Source of the DNA: Zelopaecilomyces penicillatus
Lineage: Eukaryota; Ascomycota; Sordariomycetes; Hypocreales; Pseudodiploosporaceae
Direction of reading: 5' to 3'
NCBI GenBank assembly: GCA_005765155.1
Contig: VCCP01000005.1
Location: forward strand, 248,001-312,000
Length of the DNA: 64,000 nt
A program made the translations under genes and the position numbers. Below, piece by piece: positions 46,001 through 61,000 of this stretch. Each line of letters opens with the position of its first letter. The stretch's first letter is position 1. The notes under the pieces were generated by a model. That model was not told where the DNA came from, did no database searches, and saw nothing but the letters and a program-made list of their open reading frames with translations.

Positions 46001-49000
46001 CATTGGCATTTGACTTGACAAGCATCACTTCAGCAATGACATTCTTCAGGATTACCTGATCAAATGCAAGATTTTGAGTGACTGACGGAACAAAAACGGT
46101 TCGAAGAATCGGCTGCTTGTCAATAACCATCTGCCACGCATGTTGTAGTTGAGAAGCCACCACAACACTTGATCCAAAAGGCGATGGGCAAACTCTCCAG
46201 GTCGCATCAAAATCGTAGACGCACATTCCTTTAATGTCTGGATTCTTACTCTGACTGATAAGGAGGCCATTTTGCATAGGCGAGCATGAATAAGTGTCTT
46301 CAATCATATCAAAGGACATTCCATGTTCAGGGAGTGTCACTGAAAGAAATCTGTCGAGGCCCTCATATGACATCCCCATGGCTGAAGGGAAATCGCTTAA
46401 TGTTGGCTGCGATTCCATTTGCGCTAGCTGGGAACCATATTCTTGCATTATTTCTCTTGTCTTTTGAATCCACTCCTCTACCCGATGTTGATGGCGCATG
46501 TTACGATTGAAAGAGAAGGAGAAGGTCAAGCCATGTGGTTCTATAGCGACAGCGATTTCTATGAGTGCAAAACGCTCAACACCCAGACCGCAATCTTCTG
46601 AAGTGTTGGCTGATAAAGGTAGCTGCTGCAAAATTGCATCCTTATCATGAAGCTGCTGAAATCTTCCTGCATAATTGAATAAGATCTCCGGTCGCTCCAC
46701 ACTCTTGCCCTGTCTCTTCGCCAAGAGATGCTGGCGATTAAAATACGCCCAGCCATTGTCTGTAATCTTTTTGCGCGCATCTTTTGTCTTCTTGAGGCTT
46801 GAAATGATGTCATCATTTTCTGTGATAGGTACTACGACAGGACACATGAGAGTAAACCAGCCAACAGTCTCTGATAGATCAATAGAAGTGTCCCAGGGCT
46901 CGCGACCATGCCCTTCATTGAATACTGGCACATTGCTGCGGTCGTTGAAAACGTGTTTAAAGGAATACATTGTGGCTGCGAGCATAATATCAAGCGGCTC
47001 AGTCCCAAAAGCCGTATTGCAGCTCCCAAGAAGGTTCAGCGTCGCGTCTTGATCGAGAGTAAATCGTGTTTCTACCACGCTTTCATACGTATTCTGTTTT
47101 TCTTCTACACCCCAATAATTGTAATCAGATGAAGCCACGTCAAATGGAAGCGTAGATTGACTTGTTGACATCAGCTGAGTAGATGTAAAGTGTTCTTGCA
47201 TTCGCGACCAAGAACGAAAGCTCAAATGATGATCACTTGGTATTGTAATTGAAGAGAGAAGGGTCTCTAAATCGCGTAACAAGACTCTCCACGACACTAA
47301 ATCGATGACAAGATGGTGCACAACGATGAAAAGCCGCTGGCTCTGGGTATCATCAGCCACAATGAGAAGGTCTGCAGCTAGCAGCGGGCCTTTTTCGATA
47401 TCAAGACATTTCTGACTTTCCTCGTAAATAGCCTTCGCTGCATCATCAGCGACCATTTCATGGATACGGAAGCGATGAAGGTTTGAGTTTCTGCTGCTTG
47501 TGCATTGCATCCACTGGGTTTTGACCCTCTTAAAGTGTGTTCGCAGCATGTCATGGCGTTCAACGACAGTCTGCAGCGAGTGAGCGATAGTTTCAGGTGA
47601 CACGTTTTTCGTTAATTGAAGGAGGAAACTTTGGTTAAAGTGATTATTCCCATCAGGGTTAAGGTCGAAAAACATCTGCTGTATAGGTGTCAATGAATAC
47701 GGCCTCGTCAACTCTTCCTCATCCTCTTCATCCTCAATCTTGAATGACGATAAGGATTCGGTAGACTTTGCAAGTAGAGCGAGCTTCGATATAGTCTTAG
47801 CTTGAAGTATATCTCTCAATGTAACTTGGATACCTTCTGCTCTGCATCGAGCAACTACTTGCATCGCGGAAATGGAATCGCCACCAAGAGTAAGAAAGGG
47901 CCGGTTTAGACCAACTAGCTGCGTTGGGTGCTTCAAGACCTGGCACCACACTTGCTGAATCTTCGTCTCCATTGGTGACGCAGATGTCTCATCAATTTTT
48001 TGCGGGTCACATAGCTGTGTGGCAGTATTAAACTCGTCACCTTTTAAACTATGGAGCCAATTGTCTACTCTTCTTCTGTCTGTCTTGCCTGCAGATGAGA
48101 GAGGAATTGAGCCGACAAGAATCCACGCGCTGGGGATCATATATTCAGGAAGTCGTTCCATGATATCATCCTGAACTGTTTCCATGGAATGATGTAGCTT
48201 CTTCTTTTCAGATATTGCGAGGGTTTGTATATCCGCATTTACATCAACAGGCAGCCCCGCTGAGTGAGGTGATAGGATCGCAACTATTTTCTCGCTTCCT
48301 GATCCAGTTGAATGGATTAAGACAACAGCGTTCTCTATCCAAGGAATCCCAGATAGATAATGCTCAATTTCGCCAATCTCAATCCTTTGACCTCTAAGTT
48401 TGATCTGGGCATCGCGTCTGCCAACGAAGAGTACCGTCCCATCTTCGTTATGTCGAACGAGGTCCCCCGTCTTGTAGAATCGTCGGCGTCTCCCACTGTC
48501 AAGCCTGGCCCATTTTAGATCTTCCACGAATGCCTCTTCTGTTTTAGCTTCATTATTCAGATACCCCTTCGCCAAGATTGGGCCTTCGATGAGAAGCTCT
48601 CCAATCCCCCCGATTGGCGATAAACGGTCATGACAACTTGGGTCCACTACCCACGCATGGGAGGCTACACTGCGCCCAATGTTCTTGGGGTTTTGAACGG
48701 ACTGTATGTCTTCCATGTTCCTTACAAGAGCAACAACAGTGCATTCTGTAGGGCCATACGCGTTAAAGACATGTGTAGTCCTCTGCCATTTCTGGATGAG
48801 ACTCCTGGTTGGTGCCTCTCCACCGAATACTAGCGTCTTCAATTGCGGTACTTCCGAAGGATCAATAAGACTCGCAAAAGATGGCGTGAGCAGTGCCCAA
48901 TCAATCCGCATGTTTTTTATCACTGGGACGATATTCTCCATTCGGTCAGCATCTGAAGGAATGCAGACGCAACCACCGTAGACTAGAGTGCCAAGTATCT

Positions 49001-52000
49001 CAGTAATACTTGCATCAAATGCGTACGACGCGAACTGAAGTGCCCGAACCTTTTTGGCCATGCCTAACGCTTTACCGTGCTCCATGATACCGGTGGCTAA
49101 TGCTCCTTGCTCAATCATGACACCTTTAGGTAAACCAGTGCTTCCCGAGGTAAAGAGAATGTAGGCAACATCAAAAGGAAGGACGGTATCCAACATGTCC
49201 GCGTTTGCAGAAATGACATCGAGATGATGGGTCGATTCATCTGAAACAACAACCTGTAGTGTAAGCTCTGCTGATAATGTATTCATATGCTTCTCTGACA
49301 CGAGCATTATTGATGCGTCTACATCTCGTATAATTCCTTCCACTCGCCTGACTGGATGCGAAGAATCTAAAGGGACAAAAGTGCCCCCCGACCTCATCAC
49401 AGCGAGCATGGCCACAATCATCCACTTTGACTTTTCAAAGTACAATGGGATACGGGTCCCTTTGACAACACCTAAACTCAGTAGATGTCTAGCCAGTCGC
49501 AATGATAGCTTGTCAAGATCACGGTATGATAGAGTGCCGTCCCAGGAACAAATGGCTTCATCATCAGGGTGGCTTTCTGCCTGGCGAAGGATCAACTCAT
49601 TCACACATGTGTCCATCATAACAGGGCACTTCTCATTCCATTCTTGTATGCGAAGTTCATCTTGGGAGCTACAGGCTGTGATGTGGCCAATTTTGTTGTG
49701 AGATCCAGCTGTGCAGAGCTGATCAAACACATGTTCAAACTGCTGCAGAATTGAATGCACTTGCGCTTGTGATACTATTCGGGCATCAAATTGAGCGACA
49801 GCAGACACGCCATCCTTGGAGATTGTGCAGTCCACTGCGAGCGGGAATGTTAGGAAATTCCCAAGGTGCTGCGGGTTAGCCACCTCTATGTATTTTGTTC
49901 TGTTTTCGGTCTGGATACTGAGTAGATTTTGGAACTGGCATGCAGCGTGAGCGTCAGAGCTCATAAGACCAATGTCATGCATCCCAGTCTGTTCAAATGG
50001 GATCATATCAGTAGCTTGTTTTTGAATTCGTTGCAAAAATGCAGCTGAGCTTTCTTCATCATCCAGGATAACCCGTATCGGAACCGTCGTTATTGTGGGA
50101 CCTATCATGTTGTCTATCCCACGAATTGGTGCATTTCGGCCGTTTAGTGTAGCTCCAAAAACGACATCTTGAGTTCCACAATGACGAGCGATAAAAACTG
50201 CCCAAGAAGCCCGTATGATAGTAGACACTGTTATGTTATTGGAGTCGAGATGTTTCAGTTTAAACATACTCTCAATCATGCTTGACGCACATGGCTTGAC
50301 AGTTGAAGAATGCAAAGGCGGAAAGTCGGTGGCAACGAAGCCATCAAATTGAGCTTTCCAATACTGAGCAGCTGCGTCCCGGTCTATTTCGCTGATACTT
50401 TGAATGAAGTAGTTGAAGGGGGGATGATATTCAGCAGAAAGCCCTCGGTATGCTTGATCCACTGCCTTGATTATCAGTGGAAGCGACCATCCATCATACA
50501 CTGCATGATGCGCAGTCCAAACCATGTATCGTTTCACATTGTTGTCGATAATGGCATAGCGTGTGAGGCGAGCATTTAAACCCATGGTAATCTCACGGTC
50601 TAGTTGAAGATAATCGTTCAAATTATCACCAAAATGCCACTCAGGAAGATCCTCCATGACCACCTGTAGCATGCCTTGATTTTTAGTCTGCACAATCCGG
50701 GATCGTAGAATTGGATTTTCCTTCACCACCAAATTCCAGGCAGAGCAGTACTGGTTCATGTCTATCGAAGCAGGAAGTTCAAATGTCTTCTGCGCAATAT
50801 ATGTCCCCGTTTGGCTGATAGACAGAGACATAAGTCCTTCTTGGAGAGGGGTACATGGGTAGGCATCCGTGATAGATGAAACAGGTTCGCCTAAAAGCTC
50901 AGAGATTTCCATCAGAGTATCTTCTTCATAAGATCCTTTAATGTCTCGAGATTTCCGAATCTGTAACAACTTGAACGGCTCAATACTCAATGGTTGCTTC
51001 TCGAGGCCGCCAGTTTGACGGATTGCTACTGCCATTTCTTGCAATGTTGGATTCTGGAACACGGTCGCTACATTCAAATTCACGTTCTGTGAACTAGCCA
51101 CACTCACCAATTTGATGGCACAATATGAGTCTCCCCCTAGACGAAAGAAGCTGTCATTAACACCAATAGAATCCACAGGTATTTGAAGAATAGTAGCCCA
51201 AAGCTCTTGCAAAACCATTTCATTTTTGGTCGAGGGAGCTTGTTTGGCATCGTCTAGTCCCATATAAGTTGAGAGTTGCTGGCTTGACAACTCTTCGTAC
51301 ACTTGACGCAGAACTCTCCTATTCGTCTTGCCAGATGAAGTCAATGGTGCCCGTCTCAAGGGTATGTAGATAGACGGGATCATATATTCAGGTAAGAATT
51401 CTGCAAGCAGTGTTGAAAGATTTGCTATCCCCAGATCTGCAAGTGTAGTCTCGCTGTTGTAGGTGGTCATTTCGCTCATCAGATCAGTCGCTGATTCTTC
51501 TTCCTGGGTACAGATAAAGGCGACTAGGGTGGGCACTGCGACACCCCATCTAGACTGCATCACCTCAGCTGTGCATTTCCAATCTGAAGATGTTATTTGC
51601 CGTAAGTGATACTCTATCTCTCCGAGTTCAACTCGTTGACCACGTACTTTCACCTGCGTATCTTTCCTTCCAATAAAGACCATAGTGCCGTCGGAGTCAT
51701 ATCGAACTAGATCACCCGTTTTATACATTCGGCCGTTACGCATTGGATCTTTAGAAAATAGTTGTAGCCACTGCGGTGCTTCGATATAGGCAGCAGCCGT
51801 TTTTTCAGGCTCTTTCAGATATCCTCTAGCCAGAGTTGGCCCCTCAATCAAGAGTTCGCCAATGGCTCCGAGTGGTACAAGCCTATCATGGTTTTTAACA
51901 TCTGCAATCCAAGAGACCGAGGATGAGAAGATGCGGCCAATGTTCCGAGGCGCCGAGGTCGTTGTGAGGCCAAGAGTACACATTGACCAAACCGTACATT

Positions 52001-55000
52001 CGGATGGGCCATATACATTGATCAGCACAACTTTATCTGCCCACTCGGTGACAATTTCCTGGGGTAATGCCTCTCCTCCGACGGCCAATGTGTGAAGTGT
52101 TGGAACCTGTTCGGGTCGAAGTAGACTGGCTACTGTTGGAGTTAAACAGATCCAATTGGATTGATACCGGTTAATAGCCTGCGCAAGATTGTTCATCCTC
52201 TCATCCTCTGACGGGATGCAAACGCAGCCACCCTCCATCAGTGTCATAAAAATATCGCATAGGCTGACATCAAACGTGTACGCCGAAAACTGTAAAACAC
52301 GCGAACTCGAGTTGATTTTCATGTTGAGGACATGCTGACGAGCGCTTGTACAAAATGCCTTGTGTTCAACAGTGATTCCTTTGGGCTTGCCGGTACTTCC
52401 AGACGTAAAAACCACAAACGCTGCATTGTCGGGCGTGACCTCAATTTTCTGCGCTTGGTTTCCAGGAATTAATGTCCCCATGCTATCAGAGCTCACTACA
52501 GTTACGTGCAGGTCATGTGTCAAACTCTCCAAGAGGGTTGCATGTTTGGGCGAGCTGATGACTACCTTCGCATCAACATCCTCAATGAGCGACTGCAGCC
52601 TAGCTGGTGGATTCCTCGGATCCAAAGCAACACATGCGCCACCGCTCTTTAGCACCGCAAGCATAGAGACAATCATCCAGCATGATTTGTCAAAGCACAA
52701 CGGCACCTTGACCTCTGGCCCAACTCCTAGGTTGCAAAGGTGAGATGCGAGTTGCGTCGAAAGCATATCTAGCTCGCCATAAGAGAAACTCCCATCCCAG
52801 GATTCTATTGCTAGAACGTCTGGCTGTGTGAAAGAATTTCGCAATGCGAGCTCGTGAACTAGAGCCTTGATTGTTTCTGGGTATGCAGTATTCCATCGCG
52901 AGACCTGGTATGCGTTGTGGTTACTGAAGAAGTTGACTTCTCCAACCGGCATGCTTGTACAGTCCAATATCTGGCAAATTGTTTGGTCTAGTGTGCTCGC
53001 GATGTTGGCGGCCTGGACTGAAGATAAGCAAGATGTTCTATATCGAAGGACTAGGTCGATTTCCGTCTTGGTAACCTCAATATCAACCGTGATATCGTAC
53101 TATGCGCGTGTTAATAATAGGAAGTTTTCTTCTTTTGGGGTTATATCTTACTTCTGTTGGATCTTTTCCCATGACCATCTCGAAATTAAGTGCATTACCT
53201 CCTTCATTCTCAACTGTTTTTCTCTGAAAGGACATGATTGTGTTGAACAGCGGTTCCTTGGTCGGCAAATTAAGGGAGTGCTGAATCTTAGCTAGCGAGC
53301 AATGCTGATGGGGTAGGCTGTTAATAAAATCCGCTTGAATAGCGTCAAGGACTTCTTTTAGAGGCAACTGTGACTCCAGCTTGCAGCGACAGACCAACAA
53401 ATTGATGAACAGCCCCACAGCATCGTCAATTCCATTCAAGGGAACATCTCTTCCGGATGCAAGGTATCCGAAACAAACGTCGGTCTCGGAAGTAAAGCAG
53501 CTTAGAACTAAGCCCCAGGCCGTCTGAAATAGTGTTGCCAGAGTAATACCATTTCGCTCGCAGAAAGGTCTTAATTCGGAATCTCGTGTCAAGTCAACCT
53601 TGAGAGATTGAACTTCTTCCTCTGCGACATTGTCGTTTAGAGCAGGAAAGAAGCTGGGTGATAGATCTGCAAGATAGGTGCCCCAATAATTGATTGCAAC
53701 CGAGTGATCTATATCCTCGAGGAAAGCTACATAGTCTTGGTAGAGTAATGGCTTTTGCGCGCTGGAAAGCTTGCCCTCATATGCCAATACTAGATCTCGT
53801 AACAATATGGACATGGATGCACCATCCACAATAAGATGGCTAATCTCTAACTTAAATAATAATTTTCCGTCTTCTGAGCAGCAGATAGATACGCTGTAGG
53901 GCGGCATAATGCCTGAATTTTGATGTTGCTGCTGCTTATCAACAGCTGCAGCTGAGGCTGCACGATCCAGGTGTACCAATGGTGCTATATCAGCATTTTC
54001 TTTAAAAACTATCTGGATCAGAGGAGATTTTAAGGGATCAGTCGGCTGAAACTCAAGAAACAAAGTTCTCAGCGAAGGGTGTCGTCGTACAACCTCCAAC
54101 CAAGCATCGCGAAGACGCCCAGGATCAACTTGCTCGCCGACGCGACGCGCCACCACCTCCCAGGTATGAACAATGCGGTAAAGTCCATCGTCTTTCATCC
54201 GGCTGAGTATCAGCCCTTCCTGCATGGATGAGCATGGATATGCTCCCTCTATGTCAGTTCCCACATGCAGACCTGTTTGTGTGGCAATCGCTTGTCCGAA
54301 ATCTTCCAGCCGGTCATAACTCAAGGACAGATGAGGGAAATCGCTCAAAGTAGGCTGTGGCTCCATCTCACATAGCTCACCACAAGCCCGTTTAAGCGTT
54401 TCTTGAAAGCTTGAGATCCATTTCTGAATTTTATCCTGCTGCTTAGCCCAGCGATTGTAGTAAAATGTAACCTTCATGTGGCCAGTCTCGACCAAAGCGG
54501 AGATCTCAAACAAAGCAGGTCTGGGGATTTTGGCCCCAACATCCATAAGCTCCAATCCTTCCATAGGAATTTGTCGCAGCACTGAATCGCTTCTTTCAAG
54601 CTGCTGGTATTGCCCAAAATAGTTGAACATGATTTCCAGCGGAAGTTTGATCCCCGCATCATTTTGACTCTCCGTAGAAAGAAACCTAGAGGTAAACCAT
54701 GCCCAGCCTTGATCTCGCACTGAGCGTTGAGCATCTTTCATAAATTTCACAGCGTCAATAGCGTATTTTGTGGAAGCTGTTGTAATCGGCGAGACGGTTG
54801 TAAACCAGCCCACGGTTTTCGACAAGTCGATAGCTGGATCCCAAGGTTGACGCCCGTGGCCTTCATTATAAATCATGGGAGGGCTACGATCATCAAAGCA
54901 TTCAGTAAACGTATGTATCAGTACACCAAGCATGACCTCCAGTGGCTGGGTGCCCAAGGCGTTATTCGCATCGGTGAGGAGCTGAAGTGTTGTTTGTTGA

Positions 55001-58000
55001 TCCAGAATAAATGACTGCGACTCAGTGTCACCATATGTATTCTTCTCAGTTCCTACTCCCCAATACTCAAGATCAACGTCTGAAATCTCAAACGGTAACG
55101 ATGCATCTTTTGCTCTAAGATGTTTGCGTGCGTAATTGTCTTGCATTCTACACCAGGAACTGAAAGAAATGCTCTTTTCAGAGGACAAATTCCCGGTTTG
55201 CAGTAGCTCTTCCAGATCTTGGAGTAAGCTTCTCCATGAAACCAGATCAATGACAAGATGGTGTGCCACAAGGAAGATCATTTGGGTGTCATCTTCTACC
55301 TCAACGAAATCTGCTCTGAGAAGCGGTCCTTTCTCAATATCCAAGTGTCGTTGGCTTTCTTCAATGATGGGTATGATTTCCGTTTGCTGCTTTATGGCGT
55401 GCATATTGAGATCGAAAGATTCATTGATGTCTTCCATAACATACTGTTTCCACCGACCATCTGTATCTTTGCAGAACCGTGCGCGAAGCATGGAATGACG
55501 CTTCACCAACATCTCTATGGCGCAGTTGATCTCATGCGCGGCCATGCGCTTCTCAAGTCGCAAAAGAAAACTCTGATTGTAGTGATTGGTTCCTTCTGGG
55601 ACAAGTGATGTATGCATAAGCTGGATTGGAGAGAGATCAAACAAAACTCCAGTTTTTTCATCGTCCTCCGTCGGTATCAATCCTTTGTCAATGACAGAAA
55701 CATGGCGAGCCAGATCAGTAATAGACTGGCATTTCAGAACATCGTGAACAGTCACAAGAAGTCCTTCCGTCCTACACCTTGTGACGACTTGGATTGCGCT
55801 TATAGAGTCTCCTCCAAGACGCAAGAAAGACTTTTGAAGAGGCATTTTGGCTGCCTCAAAGTTGAGTACATGTGCCCATACCTCTCGAAGACGATTTTCC
55901 ATTTCTGATGCAGTTTTGTCGATAGCATCTTCACTTTCATCACCACATTGATTCAATCTTTGGAACGTTTCTGAGTCAATGCCTTCAAGCCACATCGATA
56001 CGATGCGTCGATTGAGCTTTCCAGATTGTAGTAGAGGAATCCCACTAACAGCGACCCACAAACTCGGAATCATGTAGGTTGGAAGAACGGCGTGTAGGTC
56101 TTCTCGTAAAGTAGAGATTGAGGTCTCAGTTGACTCGGTCCACAACTCTATGCCTGCATCTTTGGCGCTTCCATGTCTCATCTTCGCCTCTGATGGTACC
56201 CAGACTGCACATATGCGTTGTTGACAAAGCCCAGCGGTTGGCATGCATATCATAACCTCCGCGCACTTCTTCGTCACGGATATTTGGTGCTCAATCTCAG
56301 AAAGTTCAATTCTCTGGCCGTGTAGCTTGACCTGTGTGTCTTTTCGGCCAACAAAGTGAATCATAAAGTCAGAACCCAGGCGTACCAGATCTCCAGTCTT
56401 ATAAAATCGACGTGGCACTCCAGCCTTTGATAGATCGCGTGCCCAAGTAGGAGATATAACGAAAGCCGCCGAGGTCTTCGCTTCGTCGTTGAGGTATCCT
56501 TGTGCTAATAGCGGCCCTTCAATTAGCAACTCGCCAACGCTGCCAATCACTGAAAGCTGGTTATGGTTTTCACTATTCACGATCCAGGCTCTGCCACCAA
56601 CAGGTCTGCCAATGTAGCCAGCATCAGAAGCCTGCAAGTCTGCATTACAGATAGCCGCCATCGAGCATTCTGCGGGCCCATATACATTCATGATCCGTGC
56701 ATATCCGCTCCATTTCGCAATCAGAGCTTTGGTGACAGGCTCACCACCAAGACCTAATGTTTTCAAGGATGGAATATCAGCTGGTTCAAGAAGATTTGCA
56801 ACTGTTGGTGTTATGATGGCCCAGTTGGCTTGGAGTTTGTTGATCGCCTCTGTGAGATTGTTCAAGCGATCAAAATCGGAAGGAATGCAGATGCAACCAC
56901 CGACGATCAAAGTGGTAAAAATATCTTCAATACTCTCGTCAAAAGTATATGCAGCAAACTGAAGGACCCTGGAATCTTTCGTGAGTCCATAGGGTTTCAC
57001 GTGCGCAGCAGAGCTGGAGCAGAGAGAGGAATGAGGCAACACAATTCCTTTCGGGTTTCCAGTGCTGCCAGAGGTAAAGATGATGGCAGCTGGGTCTGAA
57101 GACTTCACGGGCTCGCCTGAGATACCGATCTCAACTGGAAGAGAGTTTATTATTTCGGGGGAGAGAATCTGAAGCTTGAACGACGAGTCATTGAAAAGGC
57201 CGGCGAAAGACGGGGATGTAATGATCAAAAAGGCATTCGCATTATGAGCCATGTACTCCAACCGCTGGATTGGGTGAGCTGGGTCCAAAGCCATAAATGC
57301 TCCGCCTGACTTCAAAATAGCAAGCATTGCCACCACAGTCCATGCGCTCTTCTCGAAGCAAACGGGAACTATGACTCCTGGTTTAACTCCAACAGCAGTC
57401 AAATGGTGCGCAAATCGAGTCGATAGGGATGAGAGCTCATCGTAGCTAAATTCTCCATCCCATGAGCATATTGCCGTTGCATGTGGCTGGCTGTGAGCTC
57501 GCTGCTCTATCAGAGAATGAAGGCAAGCTGAAATTGCTTCGACCGGCTCTCCCGCCGCTATCTGTAGTTCAGCCAGTTCATCGGAGGGGATGAAGTCGAT
57601 ATCGCCAACTTTGAGGCTTCCCGCATTCTCCATAATTTGAAGAAGAACATGCTCGAAAAGACGCACTATTCGGTCCATCTGTTGAAGATCTATGAAGCGT
57701 TCATCAAATTGCGCTATCAATTTGACGCTATCATTAGCCATCTCGCACTGCATTGTCAGTGGATAGGTAAACATGGTTGCGGTATCCCTATCCTCTAGCT
57801 GATCATTGAAAAGCTTATTATTGTAAGTATCCATCGGGTTGGCAGGCTGAACAATGAGTAAATTCCGGAAGGAACACGTTCTGTCAAGATCGCTGCCAAA
57901 TCGACGAATATTTTGAAGTCCAACTTGTTCGTATTGGATCATCTCTGTGGCTTGTTGTTGTACATCATGTAGGAATTCGGCAATTATTTGGTTGTCGTCG

Positions 58001-61000
58001 ATGCTCATCCTGATAGGTACTGTTGCTATGGTTGGGCCAGTCATGGTTGTGATGCCGGACAAAGGCGCGTGACGGCCAGCGGATACCGCACCGAAGACTA
58101 CATCTTTGCTACCAGAATATTGTGATATTACCAATGCCCAAGCGGCGCGTAGGTGAGATGACATGGTAATGTTCGAACCAACATTCTGTGGGAGACACAC
58201 TGTTCTTGACGTGATGGTGTCGGCATTGATGTCCTGCACAAGATGCGATGTTTCTGGAAACGAAACCGACTGAGCTCCGTCCAGTTGCGAGATCCAAAAA
58301 TTGCGGCAAGCGTCGGCGTCGATTCGTTTCAGGTAAGATATAAAGTGTGTGAATTGTGTAGGCAAAGTAGCAGGAATGGAGTTCTCGTAGACGAGACTGA
58401 CATCTCGTAGAAGAAGAGGGACGGTCCATCCGTCGTGCACAGCATGGTGGATAGTCCAGACAAATAACCTCGTTTCGCGAGTCTTGATGATGGCGTATCG
58501 AGCCAAAGGATCCCCAAGTTCCATTCTCAGTGCAAAATCCCGGTCTAGGTATGCTTCAAGGGCATCTGCCTCTTGCCAACTTGTCCTGGCTTCACTAAGA
58601 ACCGCTTGTAACATTCCAAGCTGCTCAATTTGGACAATTCGAGTTCTTAGTACAGGGTGTGTAGCTATTACCACTTCCCAGGCTGCTTGGAATCGATCAA
58701 CATTGACAGATTCCGGCAATTTATATGTAAGCCGGCTTACATATGATCCCGTTTTCTGGATAGATAACGCAATGAGGCCCTCTTGGAGTGGTGTGCATGG
58801 AAAGACGTCCTGAACGGCGTCTTCATTAACTCTGCACATCGCCGCAACCTGTTTAGCCATTGGATCATGGTTTAAAGCTGTGTCTTTGTCCATCAGCGCA
58901 TAGGGCTCAATAGAAAGCAGCAGAGCATCCTTGGCATTAGCAAGGCCAACCATAGCAGCCTGCTGCCTCAAGGTCGGGTATTTGAAGATGTCTGCAACTA
59001 CCAAGGCAAGGCTATCTCTTTGCACCATGGCTACTAGACGCATAGCAGTGAGAGAGTCACCTCCAAGTCTGAAAAAGGAATCTTCGATTCCAATCATATC
59101 CTCTTCTAGTCCCAGTACCTCTGCCCATAGTTGGCACATCCGTATCTCCATCGATGTCTCTGGTCTCTGGCTCCTGTCACGAAGATGGACAGGGTTGTTT
59201 TGGGTGAGTAAATTTTGGACTGACAGCTTTTTGGCCATGCGACCAAGTTCTTTTCGGTCTATCTTACCTGACGGAAGAGTAGGAATGTTCGACAAGGGCG
59301 TGAAAATCGATGGTATCATGAAAGTAGGTAAATAGACTGGTAGGGTTAGTTGCAATTCCTCAACAGTCATCTGCATTCTTGGCGTCATGTTAATAGTGTC
59401 AGCTGCGAGATGTTCCAAAGACACCTCATCAGTTGCATCTTCTGGCTGGAAGAAAGCCACAAGGAGCTGCCTTGTGTGTCCTCCGCTGCGATGTTGTATG
59501 GCCTGTACAGCAGCCCTCCATCTGGGCGGCAGCAACCGTCTGATGTGATATTCGATTTCTCCCAGTTCGATTCGTTGGCCGTTCACTTTAACCTGTGTGT
59601 CTTTTCTACCGACAAAAAACAACGTGCCATTCTCGTCATAACGAACTAAATCGCCGGTCTTATAAAGTCGTCCTGTCACTGGTGCGCCTTCCAAATCTGT
59701 CCATCGAGGGTTCCGTATAAATGATGCCTCCGTTTTCTCTTCGTCGTTCAAATACCCACGAGCTAGGATAGGACCTTCAATCAACAACTCCCCTATGCAT
59801 CCCAGAGGCAGCAAACGATGATGGTCTGTTGCATCAACAACCCAGGTTCGGCAGCCAATAGCACGGCCAATCTCCATAGGATCAGATCCTAGTACAATAT
59901 TGGGATTGACAACAGCAGCTACGCAACACTCGCTTGGCCCATAACCATTCACAAGTTGCACCTGCGGTGTCCACATCAACAAGTCCTCTCTGTCGAGCGC
60001 TTCGCCGGCCAGCACCAAGGTCCGCAGAGAAGGTAGCCTCTTGGGCTCTAGAATCTTTGCAAAAGAGGGCACCAGGACGGCCCAGTTGACCTCCATTGCT
60101 TCCATAACATCTTCAATACCGGGACCTCGCTCTTCGGGGGCAGGTACGCACACACACCCGCCATGAATCAACGTCGTCAGAATCTCGACCAGGCAGGCAT
60201 CAAAAGTGTAAGATGCGAACTGCAATACACGCGATGTTTCGTCAATAAGCATCGCTTTGCCGTGGACGGCAGCACCAGCACAGAATGCGCCATGCTCAAC
60301 CACAATCCCCTTTGGTGTACCAGTCGTTCCCGACGTAAAAATGACATAGGCTTCGTCCTGCGGGCCAACTTCATAGCTAATGTTGCGGGTATCAAAAGGT
60401 GTGATGTGACACAGCGAGTCAACGCTCGTACTATCAACAACAATGACATTTACAGAACTGTCGGTCTCGACTATGCTCAGGCATAACTCATATTCCCGTT
60501 CCGAGCACAACACAACGCGTGCCTCACAAGCTTGCACAATGGTCTCCAACCTCTCGCGGGGTGATGTCCCGTCTAGGAGAACAAATGCACTGCCGGCTTT
60601 CAGAACGGCCAGCAATGCGACTATCGCCCAAGGTGACTTTTCAAAACATATCGCTATCCGCTTCGTTGAGCCAGCCGAGCCCTGAGAGTTTAGATAGCTA
60701 GCGAGGCGACTAGTGAGCTCGTCGAGCTCGTCGTAGGTGAGGTTAACCTGAGAGGAGGTAATGGCAGGGGAATCGCCTCGAAGCAGCCTTTGCTGTTGGA
60801 AGATTTCGGGGATGGTTTGGCGGGCAGAAGGTAGTAGAAGGTTATTTGAGTCAAAAATTAGGGTGCTATTTAGAGGGCCTAGAATAGTACTTTGGCGTAA
60901 TTCGTGCTGAGGGTGCTGGAAAATGGCATCTAGGATACTTTTTAAAGTATCTGCGATAAGCTGTGCATGTCTGATATTGACATGCTTGGTATGGTAATGG

